From the NCBI GenBank assembly GCA_963667505.2, contig OY763490.2, forward strand, positions 1,426,001 to 1,490,000: a stretch of DNA of 64,000 nucleotides, in the 5' to 3' direction. Positions 33,692 to 43,632 of the stretch are shown one piece after another. Both the position numbers and the translations under genes were made by a program. Source of the DNA: Aldehydirespirator sp963667505 (GTDB lineage Bacteria; Actinomycetota; Acidimicrobiia; Acidimicrobiales; Aldehydirespiratoraceae). Each line of letters opens with the position of its first letter. Position 1 is the first letter of the stretch. The notes under the pieces are model-generated. The model saw nothing but the letters and a program-made list of their open reading frames with translations, searched no databases and was not told the origin of the DNA.

Positions 33692-34885
33692 TCAGCTGCC
33701 CGAACCGCTCCAAGCAGCCCGAGGCAGCTGCTTCTCCTTGTCGACGAACGGAAGGGTGTCGACGGTGGCCTCGTGGCATGTGCCGTCGCGGTCAATCAGC
33801 TGGACCGTCTTGGCGAGCCAGCCGTCGCCGGGCAGGGGCCGGTCGAAGCGCACATAGCCGATGCCGGCGTCGAGGGTGGGCGACCACGATCCGGAGGTCA
33901 TGTGGCCGACCGGGCCGCCATCGAAGTGAACCCGCATGGCGGCTTCCGGCGTGGCGGTGGCGCAGACCAGGCCGAACAGCAGCTGGCCGCGGTCGGCGGC
34001 CTCCAGCGCGTCGCGGCCCATGAAGTCCCCCTTGTCGAGCCGGACGAACTGTCCGAGGCCGGCGGCGTAGGGCGTCAGGTCGCGCTCGATGTCGGTGCCG
34101 TTGTCGAGGATCCCGGACTCGATGCGCCGGATGCCCATGGACGACGACGAGCTGAACTCCATTCCGTAGGGCTCGCCGCAGGCGAGCAGTCCGTCCCACA
34201 GAGCATCGTGGTCGGTGGGCTCTGGGCCGCTGTTGCAGTAGATCTCGATGCCCGTCTCCCCCGTCCACCCGGTGCGGGAGACCCACAGCCGCTGGCCGCA
34301 GACCTCGAAGAACCCGGCCCGGAAGTACTTGAAGTCCGCCGAGAGCCCTCCGCCGATGGCCGTGTCGAGCACATGGAGAGACTTCGGTCCCTGGACCTGC
34401 AGCACCCGCGATTCCGGGTCCGAGACCCTGGCGTCGAAGCCGATGGCGTGTGCCTCGAGCCAGCTCTCGAACTCGCCGTTGGCCTTGACGTACCAGAATC
34501 GGTCGGGGGCCAGCCGCATCACCACCCCGTCCATAAGGATGGTGCCGTCCTCACGGCAGGCGAGGCCGTAGCGGGCCCGCCCGACCGGGAGCGTCTCGAT
34601 CCCGCAGGTGAGGACCCTCTCAAGCAGCCGGCTCGCATCGGGGCCGACGATCTCGAGGGGCTTCTCCGGGACGTCATAGAGCATCACGCCGCGGCGCAGC
34701 TTCCAATAGTTGGGGATGGGGTCCTCGTCAGCGACCATCTTGAGGGGGTAGAGGCGGTTGCAGTACAGGCCGAAGACCGTCTGATCGGTCGCGTACCGGT
34801 GGGCGAACGGGGACTGCCCTATCCGGAATGCGCTCAGCTGGACCGTGCCGAACGACTCGATGTAGAAGTGCCGGTCGCCTGCCAT
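33692..34885 (-). CDS. GcvT/DmdA-superfamily aminomethyltransferase-like protein
   Basis: A 397-residue protein of the glycine-cleavage T protein superfamily, tetrahydrofolate-linked. It resembles dimethylsulfoniopropionate demethylase (DmdA) more than GcvT in layout: LYCNRLYPLKM near the start, MLYDVPEKPLEIVGPDA, VLQVQGPKSLHVLD, RIESGILDNGTDIERDLTPY, and the C-terminal ATVDTLPFVD close to DmdA's terminal DLPF. Other members demethylate or transfer one-carbon units. Methylated substrate is unknown, and DMSP is a guess. Start ATG 34885 is 10 bases after GGAGGT. Confidence 0.8.
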   Translation of the reverse strand: MAGDRHFYIESFGTVQLSAFRIGQSPFAHRYATDQTVFGLYCNRLYPLKMVADEDPIPNYWKLRRGVMLYDVPEKPLEIVGPDASRLLERVLTCGIETLPVGRARYGLACREDGTILMDGVVMRLAPDRFWYVKANGEFESWLEAHAIGFDARVSDPESRVLQVQGPKSLHVLDTAIGGGLSADFKYFRAGFFEVCGQRLWVSRTGWTGETGIEIYCNSGPEPTDHDALWDGLLACGEPYGMEFSSSSSMGIRRIESGILDNGTDIERDLTPYAAGLGQFVRLDKGDFMGRDALEAADRGQLLFGLVCATATPEAAMRVHFDGGPVGHMTSGSWSPTLDAGIGYVRFDRPLPGDGWLAKTVQLIDRDGTCHEATVDTLPFVDKEKQLPRAAWSGSGS

Positions 34886-35163
34886 CTGCACCTGCACCTC
34901 CGAGACGGGTGAACAGCCTGCACATGGTAGGGGCCGATGCCTCAGCGGACTCAGCCCGATCGGCCAGAACCGCGCTCCTGCCCAGCCAGTCCCTAACAGA
35001 TACGATCTCAACTTGGACTTCGTCCAGACAACTGGGCTACTGCCCGCCCTACCAGAAGGCGCCCGCCACCGCCGGCCAGGAATCTCGGAGATTGAACGAC
35101 CCGTCATCCGACCGGCGTTACTGAGGTCGACACATCAACCCACGCAACAGCCAAGGAGCAGTG
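34886..35163. other. Gene-free interval upstream of katG
   Basis: About 278 bases without a convincing gene. It holds divergent promoter sequences for katG (plus) and the GcvT/DmdA-like gene (minus). An AAGGAG ribosome site for katG is at 35153-35158. I did not identify a FurA-type regulator gene or box here. Confidence 0.5.
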
Positions 35164-37386
<2,223 letters not shown>

Positions 37387-37469
37387 GGCCCCAGCTCGAC
37401 AGCCTGCATCACGGGCTGCCCCTGCCGCGGGGCGTCCGGGGGTTCCGCGCTGGCCGGGCCGGGCGGGGT

Positions 37470-37555
37470 CAGTGGTTGCGGCAGGGGATGCCGTGGGTGC
37501 GGGCCGAAACGAGCGGGCTCAGTGGTTGTGGCGTGGGATGCCGTGGGTGCGGGCG
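37470..37555. repeat. Duplicated 3' end of the dehydratase gene
   Basis: A 35-base motif (CAGTGGTTG..GG..GGGATGCCGTGGGTGCGGGC) occurs at 37470 and again at 37519, 49 bases apart. The right copy contains the last codons of the IlvD-like gene (RTHGIPRHNH, stop) and the left is a spare copy, encoding RTHGIPCRNH in a different frame. It is another example of a gene-end duplication in the window. Confidence 0.8.
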
Positions 37556-39375
37556 GTGTCCTGATACTTGAGCGCCGGGCGCAGCACCATGCCCTCGTCG
37601 AGTTGGGCGACCATCGAGCGCTGGATCTCCTGCCAGGGGGTGTGCGGCTCCGGCACCGGGTAGCCGCCCGCCGATTCCAGTTCGGCCCGGCGCCGCGTCA
37701 GTTCGGCCTCGTCCACGAGCATGTCGGCACGGCCTCGGCGCAGGTCGATGCGGACCCGGTCGCCGGTGCGCAGCAGCGCCAGACCGCCGCCCGCCGCGGC
37801 CTCGGGGCTGGCGTTGAGGATCGACGGAGACCCTGACGTTCCCGACTGGCGGCCGTCGCCGATGCAGGGCAGCGAGTCCACGCCTCGCACCAGCAGCGCG
37901 GCCGGGGGCTGCATGTTCACCACCTCGGCCGCGCCGGGGTAGCCCACCGGCCCGGCGCCGCGCACGACCAGCAGACAGTCTTCGTCGACGCCGAGGGAGG
38001 GGTCCTCTATCCGGGCCCGGTAGTCCTCGGGGCCGTCGAACACGACGGCGCGGCCCTCGAAGGCGTCGGGGTCGTCGGGAGTCGAAAGGTAGCGCCGCCG
38101 GAACTCCTCGGAGATGACGCTGGTCTTCATGATGGCGCTGTCGAAGAGGTTGCCCGAGAGGTGCACGAACCCGGCGTCGGCCACCAGCGGCTGATCGGCG
38201 GTGCGGATCACGTCGGGATCCTCGATGCGCGCCCCCGCGCAGTTCTCGCCGATGCTGCATCCGTTGGCGGTGAGCGCCTCGGGATGGGGCAGCAGCCCGG
38301 CCCGCATCAGCTCGCCCACCACTGCCGGCACCCCGCCCGCGTGGTGGTAGTCCTCGCCCAGGTACTCCCCCGCCGGCATCAGGTTCACCAGCAGCGGCAC
38401 GGCCAGGCCGTGCTTCTGCCAGTCGTCGTTGTCGAGGGGCACGCCGAGGTGCGCGGCCACTGCGTTGAGGTGGATCGGCGCGTTGGTCGACCCCCCGATG
38501 GCGGAGTTGACGACGATGGCGTTCTCGAACGCCTGCCGGGTCATGATGTCGGAGGGGCGAAGGTCCTCGCGCACCATCTCCACGATGCGCCGCCCGGTGC
38601 GGTACGCCATCTGGGCCCGCTCCCGGTACGGCGCGGGAATGGCGGCCGAGCCGGGAAGCTGCATTCCGAGGACTTCCGCCAGCGAGTTCATGGTGGTGGC
38701 CGTGCCCATGGTGGAGCAGTAGCCGACAGAGGGCGTCGAGGACGCCACCAGGTCGACGAACCCGACCTCGTCGATCTCCCCCGCGGCGTACAGTTTGCGG
38801 GCCTCCCACACGACGGTGCCCGAGCCGGTGCGGCGGCCCCGGTGCCAGCCGTTGAGCATCGGGCCCACCGACAGCGCGATGGCGGGCAGGTTGACGGTGG
38901 CCGCGGCCATCAGGCACGCCGGGGTGGTCTTGTCGCAGCCGATGGTGAGCACCACACCGTCGAGCGGGTAGCCCTGCAGCACCTCCACCAGCCCCAGGTA
39001 GGCCAGGTTGCGGTCGAGCGCCGCGGTGGGCCGCTTGCCGGTCTCCTGGATGGGGTGAACCCCGAACTCGAAGGCGACGCCGCCGGCCTCGTGAATGCCC
39101 TCGCGCACCCGTTTGGCCAGCTCCAGATGGTGCCGGTTGCACGGCGACAGGTCCGAGCCGGTCTGGGCGATCCCGATCTTGGGCTTGTCGGACTGAAGCT
39201 CCTCGCGGGTCAGCCCGTAGTTGACGTAGCGCTCCAGGTACAGCGCCACCAGGTGCGGGTCGCCGTCGGCACCGAACCAGGCCGCCGACCGCAGCCCGTT
39301 GTGGCCGGAGCCGGCGTCGGCGCCGTCGGCGGGACGGGCCGCTTGGGACGAGCCGGCCTCGGCATCAGCAGCCAT
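37519..39375 (-). CDS. IlvD/Edd-family dehydratase (sugar-acid or dihydroxy-acid)
   Basis: A roughly 618-residue iron-sulfur dehydratase. Cluster ligands are in VLTIGCDKTTPACLMAA and LTANGCSIGENCAGA. SVGPMLNGWHRG, GSTNAPIHLNAVAAHL and the C-terminal VYL-type beta barrel are readable. The context (SDR, DenD-like gene) suggests a sugar-acid dehydratase such as xylonate or arabinonate dehydratase rather than the valine-pathway enzyme. ATG 39375 (MAADAEAG) was chosen because a TAGGGT box is 7 bases upstream; a longer frame begins at 39384. Confidence 0.88.
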   Translation of the reverse strand: MAADAEAGSSQAARPADGADAGSGHNGLRSAAWFGADGDPHLVALYLERYVNYGLTREELQSDKPKIGIAQTGSDLSPCNRHHLELAKRVREGIHEAGGVAFEFGVHPIQETGKRPTAALDRNLAYLGLVEVLQGYPLDGVVLTIGCDKTTPACLMAAATVNLPAIALSVGPMLNGWHRGRRTGSGTVVWEARKLYAAGEIDEVGFVDLVASSTPSVGYCSTMGTATTMNSLAEVLGMQLPGSAAIPAPYRERAQMAYRTGRRIVEMVREDLRPSDIMTRQAFENAIVVNSAIGGSTNAPIHLNAVAAHLGVPLDNDDWQKHGLAVPLLVNLMPAGEYLGEDYHHAGGVPAVVGELMRAGLLPHPEALTANGCSIGENCAGARIEDPDVIRTADQPLVADAGFVHLSGNLFDSAIMKTSVISEEFRRRYLSTPDDPDAFEGRAVVFDGPEDYRARIEDPSLGVDEDCLLVVRGAGPVGYPGAAEVVNMQPPAALLVRGVDSLPCIGDGRQSGTSGSPSILNASPEAAAGGGLALLRTGDRVRIDLRRGRADMLVDEAELTRRRAELESAGGYPVPEPHTPWQEIQRSMVAQLDEGMVLRPALKYQDTARTHGIPRHNH

Positions 39376-39382
39376 CCAGGCC

Positions 39383-39388
39383 ACCCTA
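39383..39388 (-). promoter_or_regulatory. -10 box of leaderless dehydratase gene
   Basis: TAGGGT on the minus strand, 7-base spacer (GGCCTGG) to ATG 39375. This decides the start codon. Confidence 0.5.
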
Positions 39389-39428
39389 CGGCGTGGCGCG
39401 TTGGCCGTCGTGCTGGGAGGATACGGGG

Positions 39429-40184
39429 ATGCAGGACCGCAGGATCGCGGTGGTGACCGGGGCAGGCACCGGGCTGGGGAAGGCCGCGGCGCTGGCCCTG
39501 GCCGCGGACGGCTGGCACGTCGTGGCCGCGGGCAGGCGTGCGCAACTGCTAGCCGAGACCGCCGAGGAGTGCGGGCCTGCGGGCGGGTCGGGCTCGGCCG
39601 TCGCCGCCGACGTCACCGACCCAGCCTCGGTGCGGGCCCTCTTCGACGAGGTGCGGACCGACCACGGCCGCCTCGATTTGCTGTTCAACAATGCGGGCAC
39701 CGCCGCGCCGCCGGTGCCGGTCGACGAGCTCGCCTTCGAGCATTGGCAGAGGGTGGTGGGCGTGAACCTCACCGGCGCGTTCCTGTGCGCCCAGCAGGCG
39801 TTCAGGCTGATGAAGGCCCAGGAGCCGCCCGGCGGGCGGATCATCAACAACGGCTCGATCTCGGCCCAGGTGCCCCGGCTCCACAGCGCGCCGTACACGG
39901 CCACCAAGCATGCGATCACCGGGCTCACCAAGTCGCTGTCGCTCGACGGCCGGGCCTTCGGCATCAGCTGCGGCCAGATCGACATCGGCAACGCCCTGAC
40001 CCCTCTCACCGCCCGATTCCACGAGGGCGTGGCCCAGGCCGACGGCACCGTCAAGCCCGAACCGACCTTCGACGCGGCCGACGCCGGGCGGGCGGTGGCC
40101 TACATGGCCGGCCTGCCCCCCGACACCAACGTGCTGACGATGACGGTGATGGCCAACGCCATGCCCTTCATAGGCCGCGGCTGA
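39429..40184 (+). CDS. SDR-family oxidoreductase (third)
   Basis: A 251-residue short-chain dehydrogenase. The cofactor loop is VVTGAGTGLGKAAALAL; LLFNNAGTAAP, NNGSISAQVP and YTATKHAITGLTKS contain the catalytic residues. It is transcribed with the DenD-like gene five bases downstream. Start ATG 39429 lies after a GGGAGG site. In the same neighbourhood as an IlvD/Edd dehydratase, a role in sugar-acid oxidation is likely but inferred. Confidence 0.9.
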   Translation: MQDRRIAVVTGAGTGLGKAAALALAADGWHVVAAGRRAQLLAETAEECGPAGGSGSAVAADVTDPASVRALFDEVRTDHGRLDLLFNNAGTAAPPVPVDELAFEHWQRVVGVNLTGAFLCAQQAFRLMKAQEPPGGRIINNGSISAQVPRLHSAPYTATKHAITGLTKSLSLDGRAFGISCGQIDIGNALTPLTARFHEGVAQADGTVKPEPTFDAADAGRAVAYMAGLPPDTNVLTMTVMANAMPFIGRG

Positions 40185-40189
40185 CGCTG

Positions 40190-41152
40190 GTGCGGGTCCT
40201 CATCACCGGCGCCGCGGGCATGCTCGGCCGCAAGCTGACCGCGCGGCTGCTGGAGCGGGGCCGTCTGCGGGGCGAGCGCATCGACGCGGTGGACCTGGTC
40301 GATCTGGTGGAGGCTCCGGCCGATTCGGAGCTGTGCACTGCCCATGTGGCCGACCTCTCCCGGCCCGGCGAGGCCGAGGCGCTGGTGTCGGTGGGGCCCG
40401 ACGTGGTGTTCCACCTGGCTGCGGTGGTCTCCGCGGAGGCCGAGGCCGACTTCGACAAGGGGATGCGGGTGAATGTCGGAGGCACCCGGGCGCTGTTCGA
40501 CGCCGTCCGGCTCTCCGGGGGCGTGCCCCGGGTTGTCTACGCCTCGTCCATCGCGGTGTTCGGCGCGCCGTTCCCCGATCCGATCCCCGACGACTTCCAT
40601 CCCACGCCGCTCACCTCCTACGGCACTCAGAAGCTGATCGGCGAGGCCCTGCTGGCCGACTACAGCCGCCGCGGGTTCCTCGACGGCATCGGGATCCGGC
40701 TCCCGACGGTCAGCGTGCGCCCTGGCGCGCCCAACGCAGCCGCGTCGAGCTTCTTCTCGGGCATCATCCGCGAGCCGCTCGCCGGCCTGGAAGCCGAGTT
40801 GCCGGTGAGCCGCCAGGTGCGGCACCCCCACGCCAGTCCCCGAGCCGCCGTCGGGTTCCTGGTCCACGCCGCCGAGTTGGACACATCCCGGCTGGGCGGC
40901 CGGCGCAACCTCACCATGCCGGGCGTATCGGTGACGGTCGGCGAGCAGATCGAGGCGCTCGGCCGTGTGGCCGGCCCCGACGCCGTGGCCCTCATCACCG
41001 AGGAGCCCGACCCCGTGGTCGCCGAGATAGTCGCCGGGTGGCCCACGCGTTTCGAGACCGCCCGCGCCGCCAGCCTGGGATTCACAGCCGAGGAGAGCTA
41101 CGACGACATCATCCGCGCCTACATCGACGACGACCTCGATGGCGCGGTGTGA
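40190..41152 (+). CDS. denD: NAD-dependent epimerase/dehydratase, D-erythronate dehydrogenase-like
   Basis: A 320-residue extended SDR. LITGAAGMLGRKL at the N-terminus, DVVFHLAAVVSAEAEADFDK, ASSIAVFGAPFPDPIPDD and YGTQKLIGEALLADYSRRGF (YxxxK), then IRLPTVSVRPGAPNAAASSF, and ASPRAAVGFLVHAAE match the DenD family, which oxidises D-erythronate to 2-oxo-tetronate in four-carbon sugar-acid catabolism. GTG 40190 is 5 bases after the SDR stop. The kinase and isomerase of that pathway are not in this window. Confidence 0.85.
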   Translation: MRVLITGAAGMLGRKLTARLLERGRLRGERIDAVDLVDLVEAPADSELCTAHVADLSRPGEAEALVSVGPDVVFHLAAVVSAEAEADFDKGMRVNVGGTRALFDAVRLSGGVPRVVYASSIAVFGAPFPDPIPDDFHPTPLTSYGTQKLIGEALLADYSRRGFLDGIGIRLPTVSVRPGAPNAAASSFFSGIIREPLAGLEAELPVSRQVRHPHASPRAAVGFLVHAAELDTSRLGGRRNLTMPGVSVTVGEQIEALGRVAGPDAVALITEEPDPVVAEIVAGWPTRFETARAASLGFTAEESYDDIIRAYIDDDLDGAV

Positions 41153-41302
41153 ACCCGGCGCAACCGACGAGACGGACCTGACGGGAACGTCGACGCAACT
41201 CCGGCCGTATCGACCAGAACGACCTGCCGAAACAGCCGGCGTGACCCGGGCAAGACCGCCTGGAACGACCCGACGGAACTGGGCTGTCCGTCCGCGGTGT
41301 GC

Positions 41303-41308
41303 CACGAT
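41303..41308 (+). promoter_or_regulatory. Probable -10 box of Rieske gene
   Basis: CACGAT, a weaker match, 7 bases before ATG 41316 with no ribosome-binding site. Confidence 0.35.
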
Positions 41309-41315
41309 TGGGGCC

Positions 41316-42659
41316 ATGGTCGATGTCGCACCGCCGGCCGACGCCGAGGTTGTCGGAACCGCGGTCACCGAGTCGCCGCTGGCTTCGGAGGCTCCGGTGA
41401 GAATCCCCGTCGAGCGCTACACGTCGCCCGAGTTCGCCGAGCTGGAGCACGAGCGTCTGTGGCCCATGGTGTGGCACGTCGCCTGCACGGTCGACCATGT
41501 CGCCAGCCCCGGCGACTGGTTCGAGCATCGGCTGGGCCGGTTCTCGGTGGTGCTGGTGCGCGGCGACGACGGCGTGCTGCGGGGCTTCCAGAATGTGTGC
41601 CGCCACCGGGGCAACACGATCTGTGCGGGCTCGGGCAGCGGTGCGACCGAACTGCGCTGCCCGTACCACCGATGGGCATGGGATCTCGCCGGCCGGCTGC
41701 GGGAGGTGCCGTCGCGCCGTGGCTTCGGCCCGCTGCGCAACGACGATCTGGGGCTCCTGCCGGTGCGAGTGGACACCTGGGCCCGGCTGGTGTTCGTGAA
41801 CCTCGACCTCGGCGCCGAGCCGTTGGCCGACTGGCTGGAGGGCGTGCCCGCCGACATCGCCTGGGCCAACCTGGACGAGTTCCGGGGCGCCTATTCCACC
41901 GTCACGCCGGTGAACTGCAACTGGAAGGTCGTGAACGACGGCTTCTCGGAGACGTACCACGTTCAGGGCATCCACCGCGAGATGCTGGCCAGCATCGACG
42001 ACGTGGACGCCCCTCAGTGGGTGTGGGATCGCCACAGCGCTTCCTACCAGCGTTACGGCGTGCCGAGCCCCCGCCTCGGCCGCGGCGTCAGCGACCAGGA
42101 GGTGTGGGACTCGTTCGTCGTCACTCAGGGCGGGCGCATGGGACCGGCCTTCCGGGAGTCCGGCCCGGCCCCCGACGTGCCCGACGGCTGGACGCTCCAG
42201 GAGGTGATCGCCCAGAAGATCCGAGACCATCAGGCCACCCTGGGCTTGGACCTGTCGGGCTACGACACCGCCCAGGTCACGAGCCTGCACCAGTACAACC
42301 TGTTCCCCAACGCCACCGTGCTGGTCAGCGCCGACCTGTTCACGGTGATGGCCGCCCGCCCCGGCCCCAGCCCCGACGAGGCCGAGCTGGTGGTCATCAA
42401 CCTCAACCGGGCACCGTCGGCCGACGCCCCGCCGTCGGTGCCGGTCCACGTCACCGTGCCTTTGGACAAGGCCCACTTCGGCTTCGTGCTCAACCAGGAC
42501 CTCGGCGTTATCCGCACAATGCAGTCCGGCCTGCACCAGCCCGGCCTCACCCACCTGGTGCTGTCCGCCGAGGAGTGCCGCATCATCAACATGCACCGCC
42601 ACCTAGAGCGCTGCCTCGGCCTAGCCCCCGGCGCCACTGAGCCAGCACCAGACCGCTGA
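41316..42659 (+). CDS. Rieske non-heme iron oxygenase, large subunit
   Basis: A 447-residue aromatic-ring-hydroxylating oxygenase alpha subunit. The Rieske [2Fe-2S] ligands are NVCRHRGNTICAG and LRCPYHRWAWD. The mononuclear iron region is VVNDGFSETYHVQGIHREM with two histidines. Reductase and ferredoxin genes are not adjacent. The C-terminus LVLSAEECRIINMHRHLERC is repeated as a remnant about 0.95 kb downstream. ATG 41316 is 7 bases after CACGAT, so is probably leaderless. Confidence 0.92.
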   Translation: MVDVAPPADAEVVGTAVTESPLASEAPVRIPVERYTSPEFAELEHERLWPMVWHVACTVDHVASPGDWFEHRLGRFSVVLVRGDDGVLRGFQNVCRHRGNTICAGSGSGATELRCPYHRWAWDLAGRLREVPSRRGFGPLRNDDLGLLPVRVDTWARLVFVNLDLGAEPLADWLEGVPADIAWANLDEFRGAYSTVTPVNCNWKVVNDGFSETYHVQGIHREMLASIDDVDAPQWVWDRHSASYQRYGVPSPRLGRGVSDQEVWDSFVVTQGGRMGPAFRESGPAPDVPDGWTLQEVIAQKIRDHQATLGLDLSGYDTAQVTSLHQYNLFPNATVLVSADLFTVMAARPGPSPDEAELVVINLNRAPSADAPPSVPVHVTVPLDKAHFGFVLNQDLGVIRTMQSGLHQPGLTHLVLSAEECRIINMHRHLERCLGLAPGATEPAPDR

Positions 42660-42773
42660 TCCTCCCCCACCCGCAACATTGCGGCACCGGAGGTCGCTCA
42701 TGGACTGGCTCGAGTCGCCCAGGCAGATCTCGGGGCGGCCCGTCCCGAAGTCGCCGTAGCTGGATCCCGGTTG

Positions 42774-43190
42774 TCAGAACGAGCCTCGGGGCACGACCCA
42801 CTCCGCCACCTGGCCCGTGAACTCTGCGATCCGGTCGAAGTCGGCGTCGTTGTGAACGACCGCTAGATCGTTGGCTTCGGCGACCGCAGCGATCAGCAGG
42901 TCCGGCAGCGGGACCCGGTGCTGACCACGTCGAGCCAGTCCATGCTGTACAGCGAGTGCTCGGTCAGTGACTGTTTCGGTGATCGGAAACGAAATCAAGG
43001 TGCGCCTCTCGACGAGCATCTGCTCGTAGTCGGCGAAGGAGCGGGCACTGTAGAGCACTTCAAGATCGATGATCGGACAAGTCGCCACATGCCCGTCAGT
43101 CAGCAGCGGGCCGAGCCGCCGGGCAACGTCGACGCGGTGCATCCGCGCGAGCGCGCTCTTGTCAGCGAGATAGCGCGGTCTTAGCGCCAC
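42774..43190 (-). CDS. vapC: VapC-type PIN-domain toxin
   Basis: A 138-residue PIN ribonuclease. Acidic residues that coordinate the metal are found in YLADKSALARM, IDLEVLYSAR, LPDLLIAAVAEAN and VVHNDADFDRI. PIN toxins cut specific RNAs, often tRNA or rRNA. The start overlaps the end of the VapB gene by 10 bases. This pair lies between the Rieske gene and a degenerate Rieske tail. Confidence 0.9.
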   Translation of the reverse strand: MALRPRYLADKSALARMHRVDVARRLGPLLTDGHVATCPIIDLEVLYSARSFADYEQMLVERRTLISFPITETVTDRALAVQHGLARRGQHRVPLPDLLIAAVAEANDLAVVHNDADFDRIAEFTGQVAEWVVPRGSF

Positions 43191-43387
43191 GCGGCGGCCA
43201 TGATCTCATCGTCAGCGAGGTCGGTGCCGTCGAGACTGGCGAGCCGCTGCGCATGGCGCAGCCTCAGTTCGGCCTCGACGGTGTGCCGCAATGCCGCGTT
43301 CACCGTCTCCTTCATGGTCACAGCGCCGGTGACGAGGCGGGCCTGCTCAAGCAGCGCATCGTCGATGTCGATCAGGCGCTTCGTCAC
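43181..43387 (-). CDS. vapB: VapB-type antitoxin
   Basis: A 68-residue antitoxin of the type KRLIDIDDALLEQARLVTG followed by MKETVNAALRHTVEAE, a ribbon-helix-helix domain that binds DNA, and a C-terminal tail that blocks VapC. GTG 43387 is 8 bases after TATACT on the minus strand and next to a TATATCG/CGATATA palindrome. Upstream in-frame starts are outside the promoter. Confidence 0.88.
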   Translation of the reverse strand: MTKRLIDIDDALLEQARLVTGAVTMKETVNAALRHTVEAELRLRHAQRLASLDGTDLADDEIMAAAWR

Positions 43388-43395
43388 GAAGGCCG

Positions 43396-43423
43396 AGTAT
43401 ATCGACAATACGCAACCGATATA
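43396..43423 (-). promoter_or_regulatory. Promoter and operator of vapBC
   Basis: The inverted repeat TATATCG-N12-CGATATA (43398-43404 and 43417-43423) overlaps the -10 box TATACT (43396-43401). Binding of VapB or VapBC here would shut off the operon, the usual autoregulation. Confidence 0.6.
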
Positions 43424-43496
43424 TACACCGCCCCACCGACGGCCGCCCCGTGTGGGCCGTGGCCCGATCACCCACCTGGCTCAGCACCGGCCGAAG

Positions 43497-43632
43497 TCGG
43501 CCTGCATCAGCCTGGATTCACCCATCTGGTCTTGTCGGCCGAGGAGTGCCGCATCATCAACATGCACTGCCCACCTCGGAGCACCACCTCGAACTGGCCC
43601 CCGGTGGCACCGAACCGGCCGCGGACCGCTAG
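43497..43632 (+). pseudogene. Remnant of a Rieske oxygenase C-terminus
   Basis: The frame reads LHQPGFTHLVLSAEECRIIN then MHC, matching LHQPGLTHLVLSAEECRIIN of the intact gene. A frameshift follows, after which another frame ends in LELAPGGTEPAADR, the counterpart of LGLAPGATEPAPDR. DNA identity is about three-quarters, so it derives from a diverged paralogue rather than a fresh copy. Confidence 0.85.

Noticed and set aside
34828..35124. Open frame of about 98 codons upstream of katG
   Set aside because: No similarity to any family, overlaps the start of the opposite-strand gene, and has no ribosome site.
42660..42773. Short open frame after the Rieske gene (ATG near 42700)
   Set aside because: Only about 20 codons with no homology or ribosome site.
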